A DNA stretch of 64,000 bases from Paraburkholderia phenoliruptrix (GCF_902859825.1 NZ_CADIKB010000005.1:62001-126000); one strand, 5' to 3'. Positions 42,976 through 52,439 are shown, counted from the stretch's first letter. Notes: generated by a model from the letters alone, not told the origin. Translations and numbers: made by a program.

Positions 42976-44073
42976 ATGAGTTCGAAACTCGAGGCGATAG
43001 GCATTGCAAAGCGTTACGGCGATGCGGTGGCGTTGGAGGCGACGGACCTCGCCGTGCAGGCGGGCGAATTCCTGACGCTGCTCGGTCCCTCGGGTTCGGG
43101 CAAGACCACGCTCCTGCAAATGATCTCGGGTCTCGTCGCGCCGAGCGCGGGGCGCATCGAGATCGACGGGCGCGACGTCACGCATGTCGAGCCGGGCAAG
43201 CGCGGCATCGGCATGGTGTTCCAGAGCTATGCGCTCTTTCCGCACATGAGCGTGTGGGACAACGTCGCGTACGGTTTGCGCATGCGCCGCAAGTCGCGCG
43301 ATGAAGTACGCGCAGCCGTGGACGGCGCGCTCGCCATGGTGCGCATGAGCGAGTACGCCAAGCGCTTTCCGAAGGAGCTGTCCGGCGGGCAGCAGCAGCG
43401 CATTGCACTCGCGCGCTGCTTCGCGTACCGGCCTTCGGTGATTCTGCTCGACGAGCCGCTCGGCGCGCTCGACAAGAAATTGCGCGAGCACATGCAGTCC
43501 GAAATTCGCCGCTTGCATAAGGAGCTCGGCGCAACCTTCGTCTACGTGACGCACGATCAGGACGAAGCGCTCACGCTCTCTGACCGCATTTGCCTCATGA
43601 ATCAGGCGCGCATCGAGCAGGTGGGCACGCCCGCCGATCTGTACGACCGTCCGGCGACACGCTTTGCGGCCGGCTTCATCGGCCATTCGAATCTGCTCGA
43701 AGGTGCACTCGACGAATCGCGCGGCCCGAGCGGCGAACCCATCCTGCTCGCGGCGGGCGGCCGCATTCCTCTGCCGATAAACGCGATGAACGCCATCAAG
43801 GCGCCGAACGGGAAAGGCGCCTCTGCGGCTTTCGCTGCCCGTCACACGCTGCTCGTCAGGCCCGAAGCGCCGCGCCTTGTCGAACCGGCGAGCGGTTTTG
43901 TCGACGGCACGATTGCGGACGTGGTGTTCTTCGGCAGCGACACGCGCGTGCAACTCGCGATGGACGACGGCAGCGAACTCACCGTGCGTTGCGAGCGCAG
44001 TCTGTCGCCGCGCGTCGGCGACAAGGTGGGCCTCGTGTGGGACCCGTATCGCACGACGCTGTTGCAAAGCTGA
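42976..44073 (+). CDS. ABC transporter ATP-binding protein, PotA-like
   Basis: 365 residues. Walker A GPSGSGKTT (37-45), signature LSGGQQQR, Walker B VILLDEPLGALD and H-loop VTHDQDEA are intact, followed by a C-terminal TOBE domain (LLVRPEAPRLV). The start ATG at 42976 has GAGG 8 bases before it. It lies 10 bases after the binding protein gene and 11 bases before the permease gene and energises that importer in the inner membrane. Confidence 0.93.
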   Translation: MSSKLEAIGIAKRYGDAVALEATDLAVQAGEFLTLLGPSGSGKTTLLQMISGLVAPSAGRIEIDGRDVTHVEPGKRGIGMVFQSYALFPHMSVWDNVAYGLRMRRKSRDEVRAAVDGALAMVRMSEYAKRFPKELSGGQQQRIALARCFAYRPSVILLDEPLGALDKKLREHMQSEIRRLHKELGATFVYVTHDQDEALTLSDRICLMNQARIEQVGTPADLYDRPATRFAAGFIGHSNLLEGALDESRGPSGEPILLAAGGRIPLPINAMNAIKAPNGKGASAAFAARHTLLVRPEAPRLVEPASGFVDGTIADVVFFGSDTRVQLAMDDGSELTVRCERSLSPRVGDKVGLVWDPYRTTLLQS

Positions 44074-44084
44074 AAGGGATCAGA

Positions 44085-45866
44085 ATGACCATCGCTCTTC
44101 ATGCGCAGCGCGAAAGCGGAGCCTCCCGGCGCGGCCGGTCGGTGTGGCTCGCGCGCTGCATGCGCTTTTTGCCGATCGTGCCGACGCTGCTGTTTCTGCT
44201 GGTGTTCTTCATCATGCCGGTCGGCGAGATTCTGCAAGGCGGACTGGTCGACGCGAACGGGCAAGTGGGCCTTGCGCAGTTCGAGCGCATTGCGCGCACG
44301 CCTGTCTATGCAAAGGTGCTGTGGATCACCTTTGCGATCTCGTTCATGACGGCGGCGCTTTCCATTCTGCTCGGCTATCCGGTCGCCTACCTGCTGAGCC
44401 GCCTGTCGGAGCGCGCACGCGAACGCTGGCTGCTGTGGGTCATGCTGCCGTTCTGGACGAGCTATCTCGTCAAGACCTATGCGTGGATGCTGCTGCTCTC
44501 GAAGACCGGCGTGCTGTCGACAATCGCGCTCGCGCTTGGCCTCGTGCGCGAGACGAGCGGCACCATTCCTTCGCTGACGGGCGTCCTGATCGGCATGGTG
44601 CATTCCATGCTGCCGCTCGCCGTCATGACGATGCTGCCTGTCATGCGCGGCATCGACGACCGCCTGACGCAAGCCGCCGAAACACTCGGCGCCGAGCGCA
44701 GCACGAGTTTCTTCACGGTATTTCTGCCGCTGTCGTCGCCCGGCGTGGCGGCGGCCGGTCTGCTGGTGTTCATTTCCAGCCTTGGCTTCTTCATTGTCCC
44801 CGCACTTCTCGGCTCGCCCAAAGAAACGATGATCGCGCAACTGGTGATCTCGTCGGTGCTGGAACTCTTCGATATGCGCTTTGCCGGCGCACTGTCGACC
44901 GTGCTGCTCGTCTGCTCGATCGTGATCTTCTTCATCTACGACCGCATGGTGGGTCTCACGTCGCTCACCGGCGAAGTGGCGGAGCGTCAGCGCGGCTCGC
45001 GCGCGCAAGGCCTCAAACTCGCGCTTCTGATGACGGCGGGGCGCGTCTTCGCGCCTTTCGTGATGCGCCGCAAGGCTCACGGCGGGGAGGGCGCGCGCGC
45101 GGCGAGCCCGCTGGGTCTCTATACCTGCGTCGTGATGCTGGTGCTCGTCGTGCCCGTGCTCTCGGTGATTCCTTACGCGTTCACGAAGAGCGACTACATT
45201 GCGTTTCCGCCGAGACTGTTCAGCGTTCGCTGGTTCGGCACATTCATGGATTCGCCGGTGTGGCAAAGCGCGGTGATCCGCTCATTCGAAGTCGGCCTCG
45301 GCACGGCGTTGCTGTCGCTGCTGCTCGGCTTCGGCGCGACGCTCGCCATGACGCGCATGCCGCGCCGCGCGAGCAAGCCCGTGTTCGCGCTGCTCGTCGC
45401 GCCGCTCATCGTGCCGCGTATCGTGGTGGCCGTCGGTTTGCTTTATCTGTTCGGGCGCTTTGGGCTGACGGGCACCAACCTCGGCCTCGTGATCGGCCAC
45501 ACGGTGCTCGCCATTCCCTATGTCGTCGTCACGCTCGCGGCGGGTTTTCAGCGCTTCGACTGGCGTCTCGACGACGCGGCGCGCGTGATGGGCGCGTCGC
45601 CGTTGCGGCGCATCACGTCGATCGTATTGCCGCTGCTGATGGCGAGCGTGACCGCTGCGTTCCTGTTCGCCTTCCTCGTTTCCTTCGATGACCTGACTAT
45701 CGCGATCTTCGTTTCCGGCGGCATCAACTCGACGCTGCCCAAGCAGATGTGGGACGACATCCAGCTCGCCATCACGCCGACACTCGCGGCCGTGTCGAGC
45801 ACCCTGGTCATTCTGATCGCGCTCGTCGTCGCGGCTTCTTCCTGGTTCAAGCGCCGCGCGCGCTAA
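44085..45866 (+). CDS. Fused two-domain ABC permease (PotB-PotC type in one chain)
   Basis: 593 residues, double the usual permease length. The first half (to about residue 310) and second half each hold about six membrane helices and one EAA loop: AAETLGAERSTSFFTVFLP and AARVMGASPLRRITSIVLP. Normally PotB and PotC are separate proteins; here one polypeptide supplies both halves of the channel. A hydrophilic linker rich in Arg, Gly and Ala joins them (about 300-345). The ATG at 44085 follows AGGGATCAGA. Confidence 0.9.
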   Translation: MTIALHAQRESGASRRGRSVWLARCMRFLPIVPTLLFLLVFFIMPVGEILQGGLVDANGQVGLAQFERIARTPVYAKVLWITFAISFMTAALSILLGYPVAYLLSRLSERARERWLLWVMLPFWTSYLVKTYAWMLLLSKTGVLSTIALALGLVRETSGTIPSLTGVLIGMVHSMLPLAVMTMLPVMRGIDDRLTQAAETLGAERSTSFFTVFLPLSSPGVAAAGLLVFISSLGFFIVPALLGSPKETMIAQLVISSVLELFDMRFAGALSTVLLVCSIVIFFIYDRMVGLTSLTGEVAERQRGSRAQGLKLALLMTAGRVFAPFVMRRKAHGGEGARAASPLGLYTCVVMLVLVVPVLSVIPYAFTKSDYIAFPPRLFSVRWFGTFMDSPVWQSAVIRSFEVGLGTALLSLLLGFGATLAMTRMPRRASKPVFALLVAPLIVPRIVVAVGLLYLFGRFGLTGTNLGLVIGHTVLAIPYVVVTLAAGFQRFDWRLDDAARVMGASPLRRITSIVLPLLMASVTAAFLFAFLVSFDDLTIAIFVSGGINSTLPKQMWDDIQLAITPTLAAVSSTLVILIALVVAASSWFKRRAR

Positions 45867-45892
45867 CTTCCGGTCAATCAACTGATTTGCAC

Positions 45893-47443
45893 ATGCATCG
45901 TTATCCAGAATATTTCGCCCATCGGCACGCCAACGACGAACTCGACTGCGCGCCGCTGCTCGCGGCAGGTTTGCGCCGCGATCCCGCGCGTACCGTCGTG
46001 CATTTCGAGGACCGCGCCATTACCTGCGAAGATGCTGCCCGTCACGTGGCGCAGCTGCAGCGCTGGTTTGCCGAACGCGGTCTCGCGCAAGGCGATCGCA
46101 TCGCCGTGATGCTCGGCAACAGTCCCGAACATATCCATCTGATCTACGCGCTGCATTTGAGCGGACTGGTGTGGGTGCCCGTGAATACCAAGCTGCGCGC
46201 GGCAGGCCTCGAATATCTGCTCCAGCATGCCGAGCCCAGACTCTTTGTCGTCGACGACGAGTTCGACGCGGTGACGGCGGAACTCGATTGCGGCGCCGCC
46301 GAGCGCACGCATCTGCCCGCGTTCGACGCGAGCGATAGCAGCGCCGGTTTCGCGACGCCCGCGATCGGCGTGCACGATCCGCTGTGCATTATCTACACGT
46401 CCGGCACGACGGGCGCGCCGAAGGGCGTCGTGTTCACGCACCGCATGATGCGCATCGCGAGCGAGGCCGCGCTTCGTGTCGCCGACGTGCGTCATGGCGA
46501 CCGGCTATTTCTGTGGGAGCCGCTGTGTCATATCGGCGGGGCGCAGATGCTGCTGCTGCCGTTCCTCGAAAACGTCACGCTGCATGCGGTGCCGCGGTTT
46601 TCCGCATCGCAATTCTGGCCGCAAGTGGCACACGCGGGCGCGACCCAATTGCACTATCTGGGCGGTGTGCTCGATATCCTGATGCAGTTGCCCGAGAGCG
46701 AGCAGCCGGCTGCGCATACGCTGCGCGTCGCGTGGGGCGCGGGCGTGAGCGCTTCGTCGTGGACCTCGATTGAAACGCGGCTCAAGGTGTCGTTGCGCGA
46801 GTGCTACGGCATGACCGAATGCTCGAGCTTCGCGACGGCGAACCTCACTGGCAAGCCTGGTTCGATCGGCCGTGCGTTGCCGTGGATCGACCTTGAACTG
46901 CTCGACGAAAACGGTCTGCCTGTAAAGGACGGTGAAGCCGGGGAGATCGTGTTGTCGAGCAAGGTGGAGGGCACATTTTTGCCGGCGTATCTGAAGAACC
47001 CCGAGGCAACCCGGGCCGCGTTGCGCAATGGCAGGCTGCACACCGGCGACCGCGCGCGCCGCGATGCAGAGGGCGATCTGTTTTTCATCGGCCGCCAGAC
47101 GGACAGCATGCGCGTGCGCGGCGAGAACGTTTCCGCATGGGAAATCGAGCGCATTTTCGCGGCGCATCCGGCGATTCGCGCGAGCGCCGCCATTGGCGTG
47201 GCCTCGGAAATCGGCGAGCAGGACATTCTGCTCAACGTGCAGTTCAAGGGCGAGCCCGTCGCCTGGCCGGCGCTGCACGCGTGGGCGCGCGAGCGGCTCG
47301 CGAGTTTTCAGTTGCCGCGCTATTACCGGGCGGTGCCCGGTTTCGAGCTGACGGCGAGCGAGCGCGTGAAGAAGCATCTGATTTCGCGCAGTACCGAAGA
47401 TGCGTGGGACAGGCTGGTGGCGGTCAGGCAGTCATTAGCGTAG
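45893..47443 (+). CDS. AMP-dependent acyl-CoA ligase (CaiC-like)
   Basis: 516 residues of the ANL superfamily. It adenylates a carboxylic acid and transfers it to CoA. Motifs: P-loop YTSGTTGAPKGVVFTH, YGMTE, HTGDR and a C-terminal catalytic Lys region (SERVKKHL). It resembles carnitine/crotonobetaine-CoA ligase and other short-chain acid ligases. Together with the hydratase gene at 41086 and the importer it forms an uptake-activation-hydration module. The true substrate cannot be read from sequence. Confidence 0.87.
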   Translation: MHRYPEYFAHRHANDELDCAPLLAAGLRRDPARTVVHFEDRAITCEDAARHVAQLQRWFAERGLAQGDRIAVMLGNSPEHIHLIYALHLSGLVWVPVNTKLRAAGLEYLLQHAEPRLFVVDDEFDAVTAELDCGAAERTHLPAFDASDSSAGFATPAIGVHDPLCIIYTSGTTGAPKGVVFTHRMMRIASEAALRVADVRHGDRLFLWEPLCHIGGAQMLLLPFLENVTLHAVPRFSASQFWPQVAHAGATQLHYLGGVLDILMQLPESEQPAAHTLRVAWGAGVSASSWTSIETRLKVSLRECYGMTECSSFATANLTGKPGSIGRALPWIDLELLDENGLPVKDGEAGEIVLSSKVEGTFLPAYLKNPEATRAALRNGRLHTGDRARRDAEGDLFFIGRQTDSMRVRGENVSAWEIERIFAAHPAIRASAAIGVASEIGEQDILLNVQFKGEPVAWPALHAWARERLASFQLPRYYRAVPGFELTASERVKKHLISRSTEDAWDRLVAVRQSLA

Positions 47444-47463
47444 TCAGTTCGGTCATGAGCGCT

Positions 47464-47472
47464 ATGCGATAA
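47464..47472 (+). promoter_or_regulatory. Candidate IclR operator upstream of the regulator gene
   Basis: ATGCGATAA, within GCTATGCGATAATTT, repeats the motif before the operon at 41086 and overlaps a GATAAT -10-like element (47468-47473). This would fit autoregulation. Confidence 0.4.
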
Positions 47473-47504
47473 TTTCCCATTCAATTCAGACAGATACCGA
47501 CGTA

Positions 47505-48347
47505 ATGAGCGACGAGCCCAAAGCCGCGCGCAAGCGCAACACTTCGGCGGCAAGACTGCCCGCGGAGGCAGCCGACCCGACCGCGTCTTCGCTCTACGTG
47601 CAGTCGGTGGAGAAGGCCATGAAGGTGCTCACCGCGTTCGACGGCAGCAAGCGCCAGCTGTCGCTCTCCGAGATCGCGGCGTCCACCGGCTTCGACATGA
47701 GCGCAACGCAGCGTTTCACCTATACGCTCGCCGCGCTCGGCTATCTTTTCAAAGACCCGGACAGCCGCAAGTATGAACTGTCGCCGCGGCTGCTCGACTT
47801 CACTTATCACTATCTGACGTCTAACGATCTGGTGAGCCGCGCGACGCCTTATCTGCAGCAGCTCGGCTCGGAGACGGAAGAGGCGACGAACCTCACGGTG
47901 CTTGACGATACCGACATTGTGTTCGTACTGCGTATCGTCAGCCGCAACGTGTTCAACGCGCACGTCATTACCGGCTCGCGTCTGCCCGCGTATTGCACGG
48001 CGCCGGGCCTCGCGATTCTGGCGACCCTGCCCGACGGCGAGATCGACGACATTCTCTCGCGCACGAACCTCGTGCCTTATACGGCCTCGACCGTGTACCA
48101 GCCGCGCAAGATCAAGGAACGGATCGTGCAGATCCGCAAGCAGGGCTATGCGCATACGGAAGACGAGTACTTTGTCAGCGATATTTCGACGGCGGCGGCT
48201 ATCACGAACGCGCACGGGCGCGGCATCGGCGCGGTGAATATCGCGGTGGCGCGCTCGCGCTGGCAGGCTGACCGCGACGAAAAGCGTTTCGCCGACCTCG
48301 TCATTTCCACCGCCTCTGCCATTTCCACGCGCCGGCGCATCGAATGA
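47505..48347 (+). CDS. IclR-family transcriptional regulator
   Basis: 280 residues. An N-terminal winged helix-turn-helix (about residues 38-90; LSLSEIAASTGFDMSATQRF) is followed by the C-terminal effector-binding domain (RIVSRNVFNAHVITGSRLPAY, then CTAPGLAILATLP). IclR regulators often control adjacent catabolic operons. It is the last gene of the cluster starting at 41086 and shares a 9-base motif upstream with that operon. Confidence 0.92.
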   Translation: MSDEPKAARKRNTSAARLPAEAADPTASSLYVQSVEKAMKVLTAFDGSKRQLSLSEIAASTGFDMSATQRFTYTLAALGYLFKDPDSRKYELSPRLLDFTYHYLTSNDLVSRATPYLQQLGSETEEATNLTVLDDTDIVFVLRIVSRNVFNAHVITGSRLPAYCTAPGLAILATLPDGEIDDILSRTNLVPYTASTVYQPRKIKERIVQIRKQGYAHTEDEYFVSDISTAAAITNAHGRGIGAVNIAVARSRWQADRDEKRFADLVISTASAISTRRRIE

Positions 48348-48460
48348 ACGCGCGCTACCGCGCACTGCGTCTGGGTGATGCTGTCGCCACGATTCCGCTC
48401 GCGGCACGCTGCATGCTGTCTTAGTGAAAACGGCAAGCGCCGTGACACCAGGAGACAGAG

Positions 48461-48727
48461 ATGAGAGCGTTGAAGGTTGCCGGCATAGCGCTGGTTCTCG
48501 GCATGACGAGCGTGGCTTACTCGCAACAGAGCGGTAATGCGCCAGCGAACAGCGGCACGCAGACCGGAAAACAGGTTCAGCCAGGACAGGCCGGCCAAGC
48601 GGCGAATAAACCGGCGGAACTCGGCGCGCCGGGCAACAAGCCCGGAAGTCTGATGGACAAGCGCGCGAACGCGATGTCGCCGGAAGGCGCGTCGGCGCCC
48701 TCGCGCACCGGCGAGGTGAAGCAATAG
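48461..48727 (+). CDS. Small secreted Gln/Pro/Ala-rich hypothetical protein
   Basis: 88 residues, with AGGAGA before the ATG. A signal peptide (MRALKVAGIALVLGMTSVAYS) is followed by a low-complexity, probably disordered mature part rich in Gln, Asn, Gly, Ala and Pro (QSGNAPANSGTQTGKQVQPG). No family is recognised. It stands alone between the IclR and TetR genes. Confidence 0.65.
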   Translation: MRALKVAGIALVLGMTSVAYSQQSGNAPANSGTQTGKQVQPGQAGQAANKPAELGAPGNKPGSLMDKRANAMSPEGASAPSRTGEVKQ

Positions 48728-48910
48728 CGGCAGCGCTGGGGCGGGACTGTCGCTGGGCGGCCCGGCAGGCGTTCGGGCCGCTCGACGTCGTGTCGAGGTA
48801 CCGTCGCGACCGCGGCGGATCGGGGCGGCGCGCGCGTTGCGCCGCCCACAAAGACCTCGCGCCATTCGCCATCGCGAACAGTATGTTGCATTCCATAGAA
48901 ACAACCGGGC

Positions 48911-48939
48911 TTGACAGTCTATCTGCAAGTAGATAGAGT
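48911..48939 (+). promoter_or_regulatory. TetR-gene promoter with overlapping operator
   Basis: A perfect TTGACA (48911-48916) is 17 bases from TAGAGT (48934-48939). The inverted repeat TCTATC/GATAGA (48918-48923 and 48932-48937) fills the spacer, a position expected for autorepression. Confidence 0.65.
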
Positions 48940-48946
48940 TCAACCC

Positions 48947-49513
48947 ATGGACACGACAGCTTCAGTGCGCGAACAGATTCTCGACCACGCCATCACGTTG
49001 ATCATGATGCGCGGCTATAACGGTTTCAGCTATCGGGATCTGTCGAGCCTCGTTGGAGTAAAGACGTCGAGCATTCACTATTACTTTCCGTCAAAAGACG
49101 ACCTCGTCCTCGAGGCAGTGAGCACCTATAGCAGCGAAGTGCAGAGTACTCTAAAGGGGATCGACGAATCGTTGCCGGCGGAAGTGCGGCTCGGCAAGTA
49201 CACGAAGCTGTTCGGACGCACGCTCGGCGACGGGCACCAGATCTGCCTGTGCGGCATGCTCGCGGCCGACATCGAAACGTTGCCGGATAACATCCGCCAG
49301 GCGGTGCAGGCGTTCTTCAAGGCGAACGAGAAGTGGCTCGCCAAGGTGCTGGCTGAAGGTGCGCAAGCCGGTACGCTGGCAGTCAACGGCAAGCCGGAGA
49401 ATGCGGCGCGGGCGCTCTTCGCAGCCTTCCAGGGCAGCGTGCTGGCGAGCCGGTTGTTCAATACGAAAGCACGGCTTGAAGATGTCGAAGCGTCGGTCAG
49501 GATCGTGCGGTAG
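48947..49513 (+). CDS. TetR/AcrR-family transcriptional regulator
   Basis: 188 residues from the ATG at 48947 (MDTTASVREQILDHA); an upstream extension would run through the operator. The helix-turn-helix is FSYRDLSSLVGVKTSSIHYYF. The ligand domain contains a close Cys100-Leu-Cys102 pair (QICLCGMLAAD) that could sense oxidants or electrophiles, although the CLCG motif also occurs in other TetR proteins. Three copies of an inverted repeat flank the gene and lead to ohr, so it probably represses itself and ohr. Confidence 0.9.
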   Translation: MDTTASVREQILDHAITLIMMRGYNGFSYRDLSSLVGVKTSSIHYYFPSKDDLVLEAVSTYSSEVQSTLKGIDESLPAEVRLGKYTKLFGRTLGDGHQICLCGMLAADIETLPDNIRQAVQAFFKANEKWLAKVLAEGAQAGTLAVNGKPENAARALFAAFQGSVLASRLFNTKARLEDVEASVRIVR

Positions 49514-49563
49514 CGGAAGTTGGCAAGCAAGGTGGGAAGGCGGTCTTTCTGCTTGCCGTATTG

Positions 49564-49579
49564 TCTACCTTTCAGTAGA
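49564..49579. promoter_or_regulatory. TetR operator-like site 2
   Basis: TCTAC (49564-49568) and GTAGA (49575-49579) form an inverted repeat like those at 48918 and 49643. Confidence 0.5.
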
Positions 49580-49642
49580 TAGTCTTGAGTAAGTGATAGT
49601 CTGGAAAAGTTGTGCGTTTCAAATATCAAGTTCTGTCCTGCC

Positions 49643-49660
49643 ATCTATCTTTCGATAGAT
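49643..49660. promoter_or_regulatory. TetR operator-like site 3, before ohr
   Basis: ATCTATC-TTTC-GATAGAT is a perfect 7-bp inverted repeat 41 bases before the ohr start codon. It shares the CTATC/GATAG half-sites with the operator in the regulator's own promoter. Confidence 0.6.
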
Positions 49661-49701
49661 AGATGAATAAACTTTAAACCTGTTCATAAAGGAGCTTCAC
49701 C

Positions 49702-50127
49702 ATGTCGATCGAAAAAGTCCTGTATCGCGCTCATGCTCACGCTACCGGTGGTCGCGACGGCCGCGCCGTCGTGCCGGAAGGCAAGCTCGACTTCAAGCTG
49801 ACCACGCCGCGCGAGCTCGGCGGGGCAGGCGGCGACGGTGCGAATCCCGAGCAACTGTTCGCGGCCGGCTACAGCGCGTGCTTTCTCGGCGCGATGAAGT
49901 TCGTCGCTGCTCGCGACAAGATTGCCATTCCCGCGGATGTGTCGATTGACGGCAGCGTCGGTATCGGCGCGATTCCCAACGGTTTCGGCATCGAAGTCGA
50001 ACTGAAGATTTCGCTGCCGGGCATGGTGCGCGACGCCGCACAGGCGCTCGTCGATAAAGCGCATATTGTTTGCCCGTACTCGAATGCGACGCGCGGCAAT
50101 ATCGACGTGACGCTGACTATCGTCTAA
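49702..50127 (+). CDS. ohr: Organic hydroperoxide resistance protein Ohr
   Basis: This thiol peroxidase reduces organic and fatty acid hydroperoxides using lipoylated proteins. It has 141 residues, the Ohr length. The redox pair is Cys60 (YSACFLGAM) and Cys124 ([16 protein letters not shown]), the Ohr rather than OsmC pattern. AAGGAGC precedes the ATG. Ohr is usually controlled by the MarR-type OhrR; here the neighbour is a TetR regulator with matching palindromes, which is less usual. Confidence 0.93.
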   Translation: MSIEKVLYRAHAHATGGRDGRAVVPEGKLDFKLTTPRELGGAGGDGANPEQLFAAGYSACFLGAMKFVAARDKIAIPADVSIDGSVGIGAIPNGFGIEVELKISLPGMVRDAAQALVDKAHIVCPYSNATRGNIDVTLTIV

Positions 50128-50449
50128 CGGCTCCCATCCTTGCATGTAGCCAGTAATTAATGCATTGAAAACGGGTTCCGGCCCAGCGCTCCTGGTTTGC
50201 GCTGCCGGAACTCGCGCGATGAGTGCTGCATGAGTGCTGCGCCAATCGGCCGCACTCCGCAGCACTTTGCAGCATGCACCGCGCACTGCAGTCTCCTCTC
50301 AGCGTAAACCCCGCCACCAGAAAAGCCCTGCCGTAAGAACCGGGTAAGCGGACGCTTTTAACGTATCGTCGAGCGCATCGAAACAACGAAAACACATCGC
50401 ATGCGCGAGCGCATTGATTTGGCGAAAGATACTCAAGCAGGAGACGGAG
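50128..50449. other. Intergenic region between ohr and the DUF485 gene
   Basis: No gene is supported in these 322 bases. A strong hairpin lies at 50176-50210 (TTCCGGC/GCCGGAA outer, AGCGC/GCGCT inner) and may terminate ohr, without a T run. An 11-base direct repeat, ATGAGTGCTGC, is tandem at 50219-50229 and 50230-50240. AGGAGAC lies before the ATG at 50450. Confidence 0.5.
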
Positions 50450-50755
50450 ATGGACGTGAAACTCGCGGACAAGATCAGATCGAACGCGGCCTACCGCGAA
50501 CTGGTGCGAAAGCGCTCGCGGCTCGGATGGACCTTAACGGCGCTGGTGCTGGTCGTCTACTACGGCTACGTGCTGCTCATTGCATTCAACAAAGAAATGC
50601 TCGCGGCGAAAATCGGCGCGGGCGTCACGACGTGGGGCATGCCGATCGGGCTCTTCGTCATTGTGTTCACCGTGGTGATCACCGGCTTTTACGTGCGGCG
50701 CGCGAACAGCGCCTACGACGAACTCACCGACCAGATCAAGCGGGAGGCCGCATGA
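50450..50755 (+). CDS. DUF485 family small membrane protein (YjcH-like)
   Basis: 101 residues with two membrane helices ([19 protein letters not shown] and [18 protein letters not shown]). DUF485 proteins are encoded directly upstream of acetate/solute:sodium symporters and probably support them; here the stop codon overlaps the actP start (ATGA). The ATG at 50450 has AGGAGAC just upstream. The precise role is not known. Confidence 0.92.
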   Translation: MDVKLADKIRSNAAYRELVRKRSRLGWTLTALVLVVYYGYVLLIAFNKEMLAAKIGAGVTTWGMPIGLFVIVFTVVITGFYVRRANSAYDELTDQIKREAA

Positions 50756-52413
50756 ACACGCGCCGATTCATCGTCGGCGGCGCGCTTTTCGCCGCTGCTT
50801 CAAGTTGCTTTGCCGCGGGCGCGGACCTCGGGCAGGCGGTCAAGCAGGCGACCAACTGGACGGCGATCTGCATGTTCATCGCGTTCGTGATCGCAACGCT
50901 TTTCATCACCAAATGGGCTGCGAGAAGGACGCGTTCGGCAGCGGAGTTCTACACGGCGGGCGGCGGCATCACCGGCTTCCAGAACGGCCTTGCGATAGCG
51001 GGCGACTTCATGTCCGCCGCCTCGTTCCTCGGTATTTCGGCTGCCGTCTACACGAACGGCTATGACGGTCTTATCTATTCGATCGGCTTTCTCGTGGGCT
51101 GGCCGATCATCACGTTCCTCATGGCCGAACGGCTGCGCAACCTGGGTCGCTTCACATTCGCCGACGTGGCCGCTTACCGCTTCAAGCAAGGACCGATACG
51201 CGCATTCGCCGCGTCCGGCACGCTCGTCGTGGTCGCGTTCTACCTCATCGCGCAGATGGTGGGAGCCGGCCAGCTCATCAAGCTGCTGTTTGGACTGGAG
51301 TACTGGATCGCGGTGGTGATCGTCGGCGCACTGATGATGGTGTATGTGCTCTTCGGCGGCATGACGGCGACGACGTGGGTGCAGATCATCAAGGCATGCC
51401 TGCTGCTCGCGGGCGCCTCGTTCATGGCCTTCATGGTGCTGTGGCAGTTTCATTTCAGTCCTGAGGCGCTCTTCGCGAAGGCCGTCGAAGTGCACGAGAA
51501 GAAAGCGTCGATCATGGCGCCGGGCAACTTCATCAAGGACCCGATCTCGGCCATCTCGTTCGGCATCGCACTGATGTTCGGTACGGCCGGCCTGCCGCAC
51601 ATCCTGATGCGTTTTTTTACAGTGCCGAATGCGAAGGAGGCGCGCAAGTCGGTGTTCTGGGCCACCACGTGGATCGGCTATTTCTACATTCTCACGTTTA
51701 TCATCGGCTTCGGTGCGATCGTGCTCGTGAGCACCAACCCGGTGTTCAAGGACGCGGCCGGCAAGCTGCTCGGCGGCAGCAACATGGCAGCCGTGCATCT
51801 GGCCAACGCGGTGGGCGGCAACGTGTTCCTCGGCTTTATCTCAGCCGTTGCGTTTGCAACGATTCTCGCGGTGGTCGCGGGACTGACGCTCGCCGGTGCG
51901 TCGGCCGTGTCGCACGATCTGTATGCAACCGTGTTCAAGCATGGCAAGGCGTCGAGCGCGAACGAGCTCTTTGTGTCGCGTATCACGACTGTCGTGCTCG
52001 GCATCGTCGCGGTGGTGCTCGGCATCGTGTTCGAGAAGCAGAACATTGCGTTCATGGTCTCGCTCGCGTTCGCGGTGGCGGCCTCGGCGAATTTCCCCGT
52101 GCTGTTCTTGTCCGTGCTGTGGCGCGGCTGCACGACGCGCGGCGCGGCGATCGGCGGCTTCCTCGGACTTCTCTCGGCCGTGCTGCTGACGGTGTTGTCG
52201 AAGGCGGTGTGGGTCGACGTATTCCACTACGCAAGCGCGCCGTTTCCGTATGCGTCGCCCGCGCTTTTTTCGATGGCCATCGGCTTCGCCGGTATCTGGG
52301 TTTTCTCGGTCACCGACAAATCGGCCCGCGCACGCATCGACCAGGCCGGCTTCGACGCCCAGGCGGTGCGCTCGGAAACCGGCATCGGCGCGGTGGAGGG
52401 CGCGAGCCACTAG
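50752..52413 (+). CDS. actP: Cation/acetate symporter
   Basis: 553 residues of the sodium:solute symporter family. A signal-like N-terminus ([21 protein letters not shown]) precedes about 13 membrane helices; the conserved block [21 protein letters not shown] and [11 protein letters not shown] match ActP. It imports acetate and other short carboxylates such as pyruvate or glycolate. Translation is coupled to the DUF485 gene. A GC-rich hairpin (52440-52467) follows the stop and may terminate it. Confidence 0.93.
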   Translation: MNTRRFIVGGALFAAASSCFAAGADLGQAVKQATNWTAICMFIAFVIATLFITKWAARRTRSAAEFYTAGGGITGFQNGLAIAGDFMSAASFLGISAAVYTNGYDGLIYSIGFLVGWPIITFLMAERLRNLGRFTFADVAAYRFKQGPIRAFAASGTLVVVAFYLIAQMVGAGQLIKLLFGLEYWIAVVIVGALMMVYVLFGGMTATTWVQIIKACLLLAGASFMAFMVLWQFHFSPEALFAKAVEVHEKKASIMAPGNFIKDPISAISFGIALMFGTAGLPHILMRFFTVPNAKEARKSVFWATTWIGYFYILTFIIGFGAIVLVSTNPVFKDAAGKLLGGSNMAAVHLANAVGGNVFLGFISAVAFATILAVVAGLTLAGASAVSHDLYATVFKHGKASSANELFVSRITTVVLGIVAVVLGIVFEKQNIAFMVSLAFAVAASANFPVLFLSVLWRGCTTRGAAIGGFLGLLSAVLLTVLSKAVWVDVFHYASAPFPYASPALFSMAIGFAGIWVFSVTDKSARARIDQAGFDAQAVRSETGIGAVEGASH

Positions 52414-52439
52414 TTCGCTGCTGAATGCATCGGGTCGGT

